64,000 bases of DNA from Setomelanomma holmii (lineage: Eukaryota > Ascomycota > Dothideomycetes > Pleosporales > Phaeosphaeriaceae): the NCBI GenBank assembly GCA_010015745.1, contig ML978284.1:20364-84363 (forward strand), in the 5' to 3' direction. Below are positions 36,389 through 48,379 of this stretch, piece after piece. The position numbers and the translations under genes are program-made. The notes beneath the pieces were generated by a model. The model searched no databases. It saw only the letters and a program-made list of their open reading frames with translations, and was not told where the DNA came from. Positions within the stretch are counted from its first letter, which is position 1, and each line of letters begins with the position of its first letter.

Positions 36389-36826
36389 TCATCGTGGTAA
36401 TCCATTTCCAGCTCCACCACCCATTGAATATGTCTCGCTGCCATTGCTCCTCACTCCAGGCCCTCTCGCACCAGGCTGCCTCCTCAAAGCCAGCATGACA
36501 GGCTCCTCTCGCGCGGCAACAGCGACGCCGCCCGCACTCACACCAGCTCCGCCACTACCTCGTGTGCCCGAAGTGCTCGCTGATGTACCACCAGGACCTC
36601 GTCGCATGAGTTCATCGAGGCCGAGATCGCGCCATATGGGCTCCTTCTTGGTCTGTGTCGCGCGCTGGATGCCGAAGGCTGCGTGCTGGTCGGGCACGAC
36701 GTCATCTTCGTCTTCAGGGTTAACGGGTTGCAGGTGGGGCGGGACGTAGATGTCTTCTGGCGCGAGCTGAGAGGAGGTAGGATTTGTAAAGGACTCGAGG
36801 AGGTCGGCATGATGCGAGTGGTGCAT
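36389..36826 (-). CDS. Small hypothetical protein
   Basis: A single open frame of 145 aa. The first half is acidic and Pro-rich (APEDIYVPPHLQPVNPEDED), and a compact segment KKEPIWRDLGLDELMRRGPGG near residue 60-80 reads like a conserved helix. The second half is Gly/Ala/Ser-rich and disordered. No domain or signal peptide is seen. Codon use is plausible for coding, but an overlapping plus-strand frame of similar length exists, so the call is moderate. Confidence 0.45.
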   Translation of the reverse strand: MHHSHHADLLESFTNPTSSQLAPEDIYVPPHLQPVNPEDEDDVVPDQHAAFGIQRATQTKKEPIWRDLGLDELMRRGPGGTSASTSGTRGSGGAGVSAGGVAVAAREEPVMLALRRQPGARGPGVRSNGSETYSMGGGAGNGLPR

Positions 36827-37852
36827 GTGAAGGTATGTCGCTGTCGAATCGCGTGTCTGTGGTGCATCAATACTGCGCCTGTCAGAAGCTTGAGGCTAGG
36901 ATATTTACCATCCTGACAGTCAGACTGAGCTGTTCGGCTCTCGGCGATTTAATGAAGGGATGTTGTGAGTGTATTCCCAAGGTCGCGTTCCTTCGACGTG
37001 TGTTGTTGTAGCGCAAACAAATACGCGGAATCTTGCCGCGAGAGCACCGTGAAGTGCACTAAGCGATTTTAGGCCGCCCCAGGAGCCGACTGAACACTAT
37101 GCAGCTCAGACGCAACTTCACTTCTTCTCTTGCCTCTCTTCTGTACTTTGTACTATAAGGGATTACCGAGATGTATTTTTAATTGTGACACTTGATCCCG
37201 TATGAGAAAAACCGATCTATCCACCAACCTTAGAAGATCCAGGACGTCAAGAGCGACTTGTATGTGCTATCGAGCGCTATCTAAGTACGATCTAATACTG
37301 CTGGTATGATGACAAGAGTCAGTTTGCGATGATGCAAACCTAGAACCATTCGACGCCTACGCCTGCGCGTAATCGCTGAGCGTCACTCAGGCAGCGTACC
37401 AGTCTCATCAGCAAGCCCGTCGAGGAAGAATGAGGTCAGCATGCGAGATGATGGAAGAGTCTGACCATGCATCTTTGGTACTAAAATCTGAAGTGTATTC
37501 ACTTCTACTCCCCAAATCGCTCGAAGGCTTCTGTGGACGACCGATACACTAAGACGACTCGCGCATCAACACTACCGAGGCAAGAGGGACGGACCGAAAC
37601 GAAAGCGTCTTGCCAACGTTGCGCTTCCAGACCTTTCCGTCATCATCCAATCCGCCTCCTCTGACTCTGAGTCTCTTTCCGCATCCGAGCCCCATCGGAG
37701 CTTCCTCCTCTTGTGCTGACGTTAAGATTCCGCTCTTGCCCCACTTTGGTCGGCTACAAGAAGTTCGCCAACATACTTAATGCTTAACTCGCCCTCTTGA
37801 GCAACGAAATATCACTACAAAATTAGTTACATCAAGGAACTCGAACTTTATC
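36827..37852. other. 1-kb intergenic region
   Basis: This lies between divergent genes (minus-strand hypothetical, plus-strand GFA protein). I see no ORF, tandem repeat or RNA gene in it; promoter elements are presumed. Confidence 0.3.
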
Positions 37853-38332
37853 ATGGCACAAGGACGCTGCAATTGTTCGAACATCAAGGTCTCCCTTCCG
37901 GAGCAGCCAAAGCAATCTGTCGTGTGCTACTGGTAAGCAGTCATCAGCATATAGCAGGAGATACAATCACACTGACGATGGTAGTTCCAATTGCCGCCGA
38001 GCTGGCTCAGCTGTTGGATCCTTCCTCTATGTCCTCGACAAGAACGAGGTCAAGATCGACGATCCCAATGGACATTTGAAGACCTACAAGGACAGCGATA
38101 CAAAAAGTGGCAACACAATAATCCGCCAATTCTGCAGCAACTGTGGCTGGTGCGTTGACGCAGAAATGAGTTTCATACAAGAGTCTAATACCAATACAGT
38201 CCAGTAGCATCCTTGATCTCCGAAGACGCGCCCAAGATGTTCTTGAAGGCAGGACTATTCGAGCATATTCCTCCCCCGGCGCACAAATCTTTCGAGCAGG
38301 AGGAGCCAGAGTGGTTGAAGATCAGTGCGTGA
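37853..38332 (+). CDS. GFA-family (glutathione-dependent formaldehyde-activating-like) zinc protein
   Basis: Exons 37853-37932, 37985-38149 and 38200-38332 (introns 52 and 50 nt) encode 125 aa. The CENP-V/GFA fold is marked by zinc ligands in the order CNC near residue 6-8, CSNCRRAGS after the first intron, and FCSNCGCPV across the second. GFA proteins bind two zinc ions; the founding member was proposed to aid formaldehyde-glutathione adduct formation, while most fungal copies have unknown substrates. All key cysteines are present. The tail (PEWLKIS) is normal for the family. Confidence 0.85.
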
Positions 38333-38580
38333 AATGTATACTGTGTTCAAACTTAAATCGAATCTCGATCTTAAACCGTTCAATGTCCAGATGCATCATT
38401 GTTTAAAACTACTAATGCCAATGGCCTAGTCGTACAAATCAGATACTCACCGTCCTTCAGGTCATTTGTGTAGCGCTTTTGGTCTGTGGCTCACCGTGCT
38501 ATCACCTTTGGATTTTCTCGCTCCAAAACATCATCGCTGCTCGACACAAAGCTGGCAACAAACGCCATCCAAAAAGAAGT

Positions 38581-38732
38581 GGACACGGCGCGACTCGAAC
38601 CCGCATCTCCCGCTGCCCTGGTTGCCCAGAACGATCCCGGTTGCCCAGGTGAACGGCGAGTCTTTAGACTCACCGAAGTAAACCGATTTTCGGTCGAAAG
38701 TGTGGGTGCCTTACCGGTTAGACCACGTGCCC
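38581..38732 (-). repeat. tRNA-like element 4 (long, non-canonical)
   Basis: Read on the minus strand, ends GGGCACG/CGTGTCC pair over seven bases and the D-arm GTCT-AACCGGTA-AGGC has the GG of a true D-loop. The T-arm holds GGTTCGAGTCG. The 152-bp middle contains hairpins GGTGAGTC/GACTCGCC and CCTGG/CCAGG. Its last 33 bases are almost identical to those of element 5. Confidence 0.55.
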
Positions 38733-38882
38733 TAGAAATGGAAGATAGCAGCTGGCTCAGACTAGTGATTATATACATTGAGCAGGTTTTCCAATTTAGT
38801 CCGAGGTGTTGTGCCTACCTTCACCTCAAGTTCTTGAGCGGAGGTGGCCAGCTAAAAGTCACTACAAAGAGAAAGATCAGAT

Positions 38883-38998
38883 TGACACGGCGCGATTTGA
38901 ACTCGCATCTCCCGCTGTCATCGGCGGGGCTTTGGACCCGCCAACAGAATTCGACTCAGTCAACGATGCGGTTATCTTATCAATTGAGCCTCATGCCC
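38883..38998 (-). repeat. tRNA-like element 5 (long, non-canonical)
   Basis: Minus-strand ends GGGCATG/CGTGTCA pair imperfectly. The B box (AGTTCAAATCG) is weaker and the D-arm differs from the other copies. It shares its 3' end with element 4, 150 bp away, suggesting a local duplication followed by decay. Confidence 0.45.
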
Positions 38999-39143
38999 TT
39001 TGTATGTGATATATAGTCGAGCATTGATTGAGATGTATACACCACGAGTACCACGAGTAGATAGCGTGATAAGCAGCTCTCCTTTCTTGAAACAAGGCAT
39101 AGAGAGCCAGAAAGAGACCAGTACGGAAGCAAAGAGAGTGACT

Positions 39144-39272
39144 GAACATGGCGCGGCTCGAACCCACATCTCCGAAAGGGCGAAGTATACACTTTGAAAT
39201 TTACTCGCCTCAAGGTAGCCCGCCGAGGACCTACTTGGGTAGCCGGCCTCATCTCTTTTAGACCGCATGACT
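39144..39272 (-). repeat. tRNA-like element 6 (long, non-canonical)
   Basis: Minus-strand copy with D-arm GTCT...AGGC and B box GGTTCGAGCCG. The acceptor ends (AGTCATG/CATGTTC) pair only partly. A hairpin GGCGA/TCGCC lies in the 129-bp middle. It is the most diverged of the set at its ends. Confidence 0.45.
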
Positions 39273-39908
39273 TGTATAGCTGAGATATGCCCTTTCCTTC
39301 GCTTAACCCGTGGGTCTGCTTCACAGCCTCGCGTTCAAATCGACATGATGCATAAGTAAAAGATGAACAAGGGTAGATTCTGAAATGCGAGCAAAGCGGA
39401 AGAAGCGACATGAACCGGTACTTGATTAGTTCTGCTGGCATGACGGTCGTGTGCTTCAAAATTGATAGATGGATCAGATATATATCTTATGTAGAGCAGA
39501 ATCTAGAAGGCGAGGTCAACGAGTGGACTTCGACGTTCATCCAAGGAATTTTGAAGTTAGACTTTTCATACTCAAAACTTTGTAACGCTGGAGTGCGTGT
39601 TTTCCAGGTAGCTTTGAGGAACTCTAAAGAGTGTCATCGTGCATCTGAACATGGATTAGCAAGGAATGTTTCTCAAGAGCCGCTGAAGGTCAGGAGTTGA
39701 ATTTGAGTTGAGATGGGAGTGGAAGCGGAAGTAATACCGTACAGTGCGTAGAGCTGTGAATGGAGATTGATGACGATGCCGATTGGCTAGACCACGGACT
39801 GCATCGGACGCTATCGTTTCATCACGTGAACGACGCTAACTCCGACTTCCTCCGAAGCCATCGTCACACATTCCTCCATACTTGAACATCATCTTATTGT
39901 ATCGCTAA
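39273..39908. other. Intergenic region
   Basis: This region is upstream of the Zn2Cys6 gene. A 96-codon plus-strand frame at 39410-39700 has no likeness to known proteins. Confidence 0.3.
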
Positions 39909-42180
39909 ATGTTCAGCAATTTTTTCGTAGACCTTGATGCTGACCGAAGTCCTGCCGAGAGCGCGAAGCTACGTAAGAAGCGCCACCAGGTCGCGCGTGC
40001 GTGTACATGGTGCCGCACTCATCGTATCAAGTGTGATGCGAAGTATCCTTGTCGCAATTGCAGGGTGAAGGGCCGAGATTGTACAGCCGACGGAGGCAGG
40101 GAAGAGATACGCACCTTCCCATCTGCACTTTCGTTAGTACCATCAGCCTATTAGTGGGCATTACTGACTACCAGCAAGGGAGATCGATCGCTTGCGAGCA
40201 CGCGTCAAGGAGCTCGAGAGTCAAATAGGCTCTCTGCAGGTTGATTCAGCAGCTGCTTTGAGCCAGGCGCCATATGATACCTCAAACATCAAGAAAGAGG
40301 AAGATTATTTACCTGAAGGGCTGGATCCACTTGGACAGCATGGCGGCAATCGCGACTACTACAACTGGGCGTTCGCGCTTCGAGAGGTCAGACCGGGATC
40401 CAATCAGGCATATGGCTCTTCTTCAACATTTTACTTTCTCGAAAAGTTGACTTCCTACCTTGATACGGCTTCTAAGGAAGCGCAAAAGATTACGCCGGAT
40501 GCATCGCCATCGGAACCCTCAACTGCATTGTCGAGTCTACACAACGCGCTTACTAGCCCAGCTGTGACGACCAATGATGCCGACGCAATCGAGGCAGATT
40601 TGCCGAGAGCAGAAGAGGAGCGTCTGTTAGGTCTCTACTGGACATTCTATCATCCTTTGTATCCCATTCTGGACAAAGATGCATTCACTGCAGGATACGA
40701 CAAGCTTTGGAATTCATCAGCTATATCGAGAGAGCCATCCGCCCTGGTTGACATCACACTTGCCCTTTGTATGCAAGTCGACTTTACCCGGGTACATTGC
40801 AGAGCCACATCGTCGAACCTCCCCGCTGAGCCCATCATGGACTCGACTGATGGGCGCTGGTTCTTCCGTCGTTGCCAGTACTTCCTCCAGGATGAGCTCG
40901 AAGAGCCATCTGTCGCAACTTTCCAATGTTATGCTCTGTCCGTGTTTTGGCTATCGCGAGATCAGCGGAAGAATGCTGCGCACAACATGTTAGCTGCTGG
41001 GCTACGTATTGGTGTTATCCTAGGCCTTCATGTAGAACCATGCGGAGACCTGCCATTAGCCATACGCGACTTCAGACGGCGCTTGTGGTGGACTGTATAC
41101 ACTATGGACGCGCAATATGCCATGGATTTTGGAAGGCCTATCGGCGTCAACATTGGGCAAGTCACATGCACATTGCCGAGAGAAGAATCCAACTCCACAG
41201 ACCGAGATTCATGTGGCTTGGTTTTCACAACCTTCAATACGCACAGCATACGTCTCATACTAGCAACTCGCTCCATTTACATTCTTTTCCACCGTATTTG
41301 TGCGAAGGTCCTCCGCGAAAGTGGTCAAACAGACTTGAACGAAGATTTGGCTGGCATGGAGGTTTGTGCGGAATGGCTAAACAAGAATATGAGCTACCTC
41401 AGGACATGGCTCCAGCAATTACCCGGCGACATGAAGACTCCAAGACACCAAGATGGGCAGCCATATTCTACCGATAGATCCAGGCTCGATGTGGGCTCGC
41501 GATGTGAGGCGTATGCCCAGCGTCGGCTTGTCATGGAGGTACACTTTCACTATTCGGCAATGACCCTCTATCGACCATTCGTCACCTTTGCAAGGAAAAA
41601 GTCGAGACCAGGTCCAATAACCGAAAGACACGCAATATCGTGCGCGAATCACGCCATTACGGTTACACATATCATTGAACAAGACCTCGCTGAGTTAGAT
41701 TGCTTGCGCTATTGGCCAAATGTCTTTTTCTGGCAGATAAGCGCAGCATTGGCGCTACTAGGCTACGTTGTAGCATACCCTCGAGGTGTTGTAGCATTCA
41801 CAGCACAGCAAGCCGCAGACAAGGCGATCGCAAACATTGAACATTTGGCGCTCACATTCTCAGCTGCTCCCGTCGCAGCAAATGCATTGCGGACTCTTCG
41901 CAGCCAAGTCGATCTGGTTTTAGATGATCCGCAGCTTCCAGCTTCACTCACTCACCACGACCGAGCTTTCGGGATTCCCAATATATCTGTAATCACGACG
42001 ATGATCAGGAGCAGTGCTGTTCCTGATGCAAACATTGGTGCACCGCACTTAGTTGACGTTACTTACTCTTTGAACAACGTCCCGTCAGATCTGCTCAGCG
42101 AAAATCCCTCTGCGAACTATATGGCGAATGAGGAATGGCTGGACGCGTTACTCGATTATGGAGATTTAACCAGCAGCTGA
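39909..42180 (+). CDS. Zn2Cys6 transcription factor with fungal_trans domain (XlnR-like layout)
   Basis: Exons 39909-40132 and 40179-42180 give 741 aa. The cluster is complete: Cys32, 35, 42, 48, 51 and 58 in the spacing 2-6-5-2-6. The intron lies right after it and is followed by a coiled-coil linker (EIDRLRARVKELESQIG). The acceptor used is CAAG, because the nearer CAG sits only a few bases after the branch site TACTGAC; only the former keeps phase. The middle-homology region has the family landmarks DGRWFFRRCQYFLQDELEEP and RRRLWWTVYTMDAQYAMDFG at about residues 290-400. The layout is that of carbohydrate-type activators, but targets cannot be deduced from this window. It acts in the nucleus. 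Confidence 0.88.
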
Positions 42181-42933
42181 GCCACTCGTCGTTCATCAAG
42201 CACGATTTCGATCGGGACTCGAGGACCGCCTGAGAACCGCGGAAGAGACACGATCGTAGGCACAGAAAGGCATGGCGCTTGCAGCGCATCCGCGACGCCC
42301 TTGTTGCGTTCCGTCGTAAGCTATTCAATATCAGTATGAAGGTCGAGATAGGAAACACGATACGAGCTTATATGGTATTGTGTGCCATGGTATGTGAAGC
42401 TTGCTTGGATGGCTCGCACTGATGATGGTCGTGGTGCCTTTTCCACCCCAGCTTGAGCCAAGGCAAGTCAGACATGTTCAGTCTCACAAGGTCGTCTTAT
42501 TGCAGCTTTCTCTCACATAACATACAGCCTCGACTGTGGTTCGTTCTGTCAACTCAGCCCACGCGTGGCATTGCGCCACTTGGCGAGACCGCATGACTTG
42601 ATGATGTGGTTGGACAATACCGATTCGGTTCTCTCAAGCTTTCCATTCCATCTAGTTTTGACCACGAAGACTCACGTGCCATCGTATCGAATGCGCAGCA
42701 GTTCCCATATGGTTGAGTCAAACGCCGCCATTGCCATCACCTTGACACCTCGGAAACGATCTCGTGAAGGTCGCTGCACCAGCTCAGCCCACTTCAAAAT
42801 AGCACGTTCAATTGTGAACGTCAAATGAATGGGTATAAGAAGATCTCCACTGCCTTCACTTGAGTTCACCTAGCCATTGAAGATATCAACAAAGTCCGTA
42901 AACATTATCATCATACCAGTATATCCAATATCT
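42181..42933. other. Intergenic region
   Basis: This is the promoter region of the small secreted protein gene. Short frames only; nothing supported. Confidence 0.3.
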
Positions 42934-43372
42934 ATGAAGCTCATTAATCTTACTATTCTCGCATTCGTCGCCATCGCCTCTGCAAATGGCGGTCCGCCGC
43001 AAACATGCGAGCAGTGCCGGGTTGCACCTGACAAGAATCATTGCGACATGACCACATCGTGTACCTATGTCTGGGGTCACAATGCACCTGGACCAGCACC
43101 ATACTATTGTGCCTGTCATGTTGGCTGTCGTACGCAGTCTTCTGAAGAACCGAGTGTGAGATCTCAGTCAATGCTGACACGTCCTAGGTGCCAAAGACGC
43201 TACCAATGCGGAGATCCAATGGCGGCTTCCATGGTTTGGCAGTAATGGAGATCCTAGCCAGCAGGGAAGAGTGTTCGTGAAGCCTGGTGTGGAGTGCAAC
43301 ACTCTTTGCGACGAATGGTATCTTGGGAAGGACTGGTGCAAGGAGGTGGCGGAGAAGCCTGCTTGCATGTAG
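42934..43372 (+). CDS. Small secreted cysteine-rich protein, effector candidate
   Basis: Exons 42934-43129 and 43188-43372 with a 58-nt intron encode 126 aa. A signal peptide is clear (MKLINLTILAFVAIASA, cleavage near residue 17). The mature chain has eleven cysteines, including a Y-C-A-C-H-V-G-C cluster before the intron and CNTLC-DEWYLG with WC near the end. The second half reminds me of small secreted proteins of plant-associated fungi that share a CNTLCDxWYLG segment; no enzymatic motif is seen. An upstream in-frame ATG at 42877 would add a non-signal leader and is not preferred. Size, secretion signal and cysteine content fit an apoplastic effector or antimicrobial-type protein; that role is inference. 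Confidence 0.8.
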
Positions 43373-43704
43373 AGCATGATCGTTAAATTGCGTTGAGGAT
43401 TGGGTTCGCTTTACCGGAGGTTCATTTGTCCAGCTGTAGCATTGTCGTTCCTGTCTTCAGCGTTTTCGTGTGAGCATTGCAATCTGTTCAATGTGTGCAC
43501 ATCAATGACGATTTTTGGAAGACGAAATCCGTGAGCGCGCTACCCCATTTTACTCCGCAAAAGGCGTGAACGACATGTGACCATACGTCTTCGGGCTAGT
43601 CTCTTTTCATGACTCAGCTAGCTTCTTCCGGCAGCAAATCCGCTTCTCGACATCCAAACTTCACCTCTCTTTGCCCAATAACAACATTTTGATGAAAAGT
43701 CGGC
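43373..43704. other. Intergenic region
   Basis: Promoter of the homeobox gene is expected here. No other signal. Confidence 0.3.
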
Positions 43705-46419
43705 ATGGACAACTATCAGTATGCAAGTGGCTGTTCGAGTGAGGCGGATGGCACGTTCTCTTCGACTCTACCCAATGATCCATTCGGCCTCGGCGAGCCT
43801 TTCCAGGATGGCAATTTCACGCACCTTGCGGCGGCCTTGAGCACCGCACAGACGGGCAATCTTGACGAGGACAATTATATGGCAGCCAGACCATTGTTCG
43901 ACGATCTTTCGAACAACTCCACTACTGTGTCCTCCCCAACGACTCCGGGTACTCCGCTACCTCTACCAAAGCTCGGCAATCGTTTCTCTAGGGAAGTCAT
44001 CAGGACGCTGAAGGCATGGCTCGCAGCTCATCAGAATCATCCATACCCAAAAGAAGAGGACATGGTCGTTCTGCAACAGAGGACCGGCTTGAACCAAGCC
44101 CAGCTTGCGAACTGGTTTGCCAACGCTCGACGACGTGGCAAGGCACATACTCCAAAACCCGCGTTGTCGCACGCTCAAAGTTTTTCAACTTCGCCCGTCG
44201 ATATTATCCCGAGGCCTGGAACGCCAGCTGTTCAACAAGACCCTCGAATCAAAAACCCGCTGCAGCGATGGGTGGATTCGCCTCCTGAGCATGAGCCAGC
44301 GGATGTTGGGGACATTGCCCGCGCGATAGCATCGAGTTCAAGAGACAATCGACGTAAGTCCTGAATGCCAGAAACGCTGGTTGAATTCCTTTGAGCCGTG
44401 GGATTGACACATACAAGACACATCAACGGTAGAGGGTTACAATTATGCCAGCAAGGACCCCTGGTGCTCTCCATATGCTTCGGCTAGTAGTGCTGGTACA
44501 TCGCACTCGAGTGAGTTCTCGGCGCGACATTCTTCGGGCTCTCAGTCTTCCCTCAAAATACGACGGCCCGCACGTCGGAAGCGCGTGAGCAGGCGTCGAC
44601 CCGTCGATACCGACTTGCGCCTTGGAGTTCATGAGCCGTATCAGTGCACATTTTGTACTGAATCATTCAAGGTAAGTCGGAACCTACGAAGGTCACGTGT
44701 GAGATGAACTGATTTCGTACCTCCACCTCTATAGACCAAACACGATTGGCAACGGCACGAAAAGTCTCTCCACCTGCCCCTTGAGCAATGGGTGTGCGCC
44801 TTGAACGGTCCACGCGCCCAGAAGGCAGATAGTGCCGAACTTTGCTGCGTATTTTGTGGTCAAGTTGCGCCTGATGACACCCATATTGAGACTCACCACT
44901 ACACATCGTGCCAAGATCGCGATCTGGAAGAGCGCATATTCCATCGGAAGGATCATCTAGTGCAGCATCTGCGCCTAGTGCATGATGCAAAATTTGAGAG
45001 TTGGTCAATGAAGCCATGGATGATACCAATGCCGAATATCAAGTCCCGTTGCGGATTTTGTAACCTTGAAATGACCACCTGGTCAGAAAGGACAGACCAT
45101 CTAGCCGATCACTTCAAACTTGGAGCAACGATGGCCCTTTGGAAGGGCGACTGGGGCTTCGATGCGACGACCATCGCTCAGGTCGAGAATGCTGTTGTAC
45201 CATGTCAGAGCTTTAGCCACGCTTCACTTCTGCTGTTTTCGACTGACTGATGCGAACAGATCTTAATGAATGGGAACGTATCTCCCTCGTTCCGACAAGA
45301 GCTAGCGACCCACCCTGGGGTTCCCCGCCCAATGCATATGAGCTGCTGAAAGTGGAAATCGAATTCTTTATGCAAAACTTCATTGACAGGCACGGTAATT
45401 TGCCAAGCAACGACGCAATTCAGCTTGAGGCCTGTCGCATCATTTTCGCGGCTGAGGCGCTACCAACCGCCGACGATTCTCACCTACAGCGTAACCAGGG
45501 TGAGTCATGGCTTCGCGATTTGATCATGAGCTCGGCAGACTTAACGAGGCGGGCGAGATACGGCCCGATCAGAACATCTCTCGAGAGCAGGCATTCGCCA
45601 CTAAGGATCAACGGTGAGAAAGGCCCGGATGTTTTACACATGGAACAGACGCTGATTAGCTTCTTGCGCGTGATAGGAAAAGATTCCTTGTTCCAGCAAT
45701 GCCCACTGGAGAGTTCTCTCCGCGCGTTTGTTGTGGAGCAACATATGCTCGGCGCACCAACCAATGACGGTCAGCTGCAGACACACATGTGCGATATTGT
45801 ACGAGGAATGGAGCGGGCTTCAGACACGCCTTCGGACATCTTCGCCAATTGGGTGGTGAAAGGCATATACTCCAGTCCATCATGGATGTCGAGTTTCAAA
45901 CAGCGGGCGGGCATTTACGAGCCAACTGATGCTCTTGGATCTGGTTCTGATGCCCAGGCAGCGCTTGAGTGGCTGTCTCTGGCAAACTTTCCAACCACGG
46001 CGGGTACCTTCCAGGAAGCCGACTTCCCCGCTGATAATTCAACCACTGCAGTTGGTCGAGACTTGCCCAATGTCACTGGTAAATTGGCAGCGGACTTGAT
46101 TTCACCGACCACTGATTTCAGTATGTACGTGCCGCCAAAGGGACTGTTACCGGACGACTTCAATTTCTTCCGGGTTTTTGAAAGTGACATCAAGCGATGG
46201 GTCGCTGCGACCATGTCTCCAAGAAACCCAAACTGTCATATCCCTCCCGATGAAGAAATCCAACACCAAGCAAGGTGGATTATGTATGGCGGCGACGATG
46301 CCTGGAATCAAACGCCGGCTGACTACTCTGAATGGCTCTGGCGATTTAAGCGAGACATGGGTATTCCTAACGAGGAACATCCCAGCAACAATGCGGCAAT
46401 GGTAACACAACCGCAATGA
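43705..46419 (+). CDS. TALE-type homeobox plus C2H2 zinc-finger transcription factor
   Basis: Four exons, 43705-44353, 44418-44671, 44735-45203 and 45260-46419, encode 843 aa with all joins in phase. The homeodomain spans about residues 92-150 (FSREVIRTLKAWL, HPYP, WFANARRR); HPYP marks the three-residue TALE loop. After a Ser-rich linker and a basic patch come zinc-finger elements: YQCTFC...H at the exon 2-3 junction and later CGFCNLEM... H...H. Cys-rich segments between them may form further irregular fingers. The remaining 390 residues are helical and unnamed. Homeobox-C2H2 combinations are a known class of ascomycete regulator, in some species tied to development. Targets are unknown. Splitting it into two genes is not supported because the joins are clean. 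Confidence 0.85.
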
Positions 46420-46653
46420 AGACGTTCTAGTCGATTGATCAAAGTCGCTCAGTCACATAACTTATACCCTCTGCTATATATTACAGTCAACAAAGCTCGA
46501 CCGCGTTCCTGCAAATGTTGAGCTCCGTTCGGTCCGGATTGACATCACGTGGAAATCATGCCACGAGAAGGCAGCGTTGGTACAGAATTCGCAGTAACCC
46601 ACAAGATGTCTCTTGATTGTTAATGATGATGACATGCTGTCGCTCTCAGAACT

Positions 46654-47771
46654 CTATGGAGTCCTTGGTCTGAGTGACAGTTCCGTGCTTTCCTCCTTCG
46701 CCTTCTCTTCAGGCCGGACCTTGAAACGGTCAAGCTTCTCGTCAGCCCAAAGTGGGCGTGAATCGAAACCGAACTGGAGGATCTCCGGACGTTGATAGTG
46801 CCCTGCAGCATCGATCCACACCTTGACAGCTCCGATCGTTGAGAAGTCTACTTCACCTTGCACAAGCTTTTCTTCGCCTCCGGTGTGCGGACCTGCGATG
46901 AAGGAACAGAACGGGTGAATAATTGACGACCAGCCACCTCCAAGTTTTACGAGATCTTGCTTCCCGAGGTACTCCTCCATCCAGTCAAGGCATTGTTGGT
47001 CCACATAATTGGCCGCCGTGATGACGAAAACTTGCGCCGTGAGAGCATGCGTCTTCATGAGCGCTTCGATCTGTGCGTCTGCGACAGCCTCGAAACCTGC
47101 CATCGTTGAGAGAGCAGGCCAAGCACCTGCGTGGATGTGCTGATTCTGCGTGATCAACGCTTGTCGTGCACCGTTCATGGTATGCTCCCAGCATGCCAAC
47201 CCTCCTAGGTTGTATCCTAGGGAGAGGGGCCAGTTGCGCAGAGAGCTTCCGTTGCCCTGAGCCCAGACAAAGCGCTCACAGTAGGTTGGCTGGAGCTTGC
47301 GGTGAACACCCAAGATCGTGCCATCGCTGTCAATGATGACCTGGCTGTTGAAGAGGGTATGGCCATTAGGAACGCGTTCAGAGATGCCGAGATTGATGGC
47401 AACTCCTGTGCGTCGACATGCGTCCTGGATAGCACTGACATCTTCTCCATTGGGTTCAACAACGACGCTCTCTTCGGCGTACTTTGCTAAGACACCGACC
47501 TGTTTCAGAGGTGGGTAACATTCGCAAAAGTACTGTGGCAATGATCAGCGATAGGATTCGGTTGACTTGCTATCTCTATGGCACAAATGCGGGGAGTGCT
47601 TACAGGGTAACCAGGGATGAACGTCTCAGGAAAGACGAGCAGCTTGACGTCGGACGCAGCAGCTTGTTCAATGAGCTTCACGGTCTTCTTGATCGTGGCA
47701 GCCTTGTCCATGAATACGGGCGCTGCGTGGGCTGCAGCAACCTTGAACTTCGTAATTTTGAGTGGCGCCAT
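46654..47771 (-). CDS. Nitrilase / cyanide-hydratase-family C-N hydrolase
   Basis: Exons 47604-47771 and 46654-47532 (71-nt intron) encode 348 aa. The catalytic triad is visible: Glu49 in FPETFIPGYP, Lys135 in HRKLQPT and Cys170 in LACWEH. Fungal nitrilases with this length and motif set convert aliphatic or arylacetonitriles to acids and ammonia, and the close relatives cyanide hydratases make formamide from HCN. I cannot separate the two by eye. The enzyme is cytosolic and forms helical oligomers in characterised relatives. The gene is transcribed away from the rhodopsin-like gene over a 608-bp shared promoter region. The C-terminus is slightly short after the last beta strand, otherwise complete. 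Confidence 0.9.
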
Positions 47772-48379
47772 TGTGTTGCAAATTTCAGTTTTGTGCAATG
47801 TGGAAGGCTGCAGAGGTGTCTGACCCAGAGTGCCGGAAGGAAGGTATAAAATAACCTGGGCCCATGAGGGGTACCTGCAGGGGCAGCGTGCACGTCGAAT
47901 TGTATGTAGTTTAGCCTCTCGAGTCAGCCACGCAGCTTCGCAGACATGCACCCGAAGGCGCGAACGAGCCGATCCATGGAAAGGCCCGTAACTTAAACGC
48001 CACTAGGCGGTGAGTAGTCACTTTGAGTGGCTGATGAACATCGATAAGCCTCAATGCAGTAAGCTCAACGCAGAGGCCAAATTCTGGGCAAGCGATCCCT
48101 GAACTGTCACAGTATGCTTCGGCGAATATGTGTGGGGCTTCGACCGTAACGGCAAAACGTCCTGCACGCACGTCCCCAAAGGGCAGGGATGGTCCCTATT
48201 TAGGGCCGACCACGATCCTGCGGTAAAGTTGTCCGCAGCCGCATGGGCGTTGGATGGTTGGAGCAGTGCTCCACAATCCTTGAGGGATCCGTAGTTGCGT
48301 AACAAGAGGTTTGCTATTGTCGCAGTATTAACACACCTCAAATACAGCATTCTGCGGCGCTCGTTCATGCTCGCCAACC
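47772..48379. promoter_or_regulatory. Divergent intergenic region
   Basis: This separates the nitrilase gene (minus) from the rhodopsin-like receptor gene (plus). Small frames inside it have no likeness to proteins. Co-regulation of the pair is possible but not shown. Confidence 0.35.
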
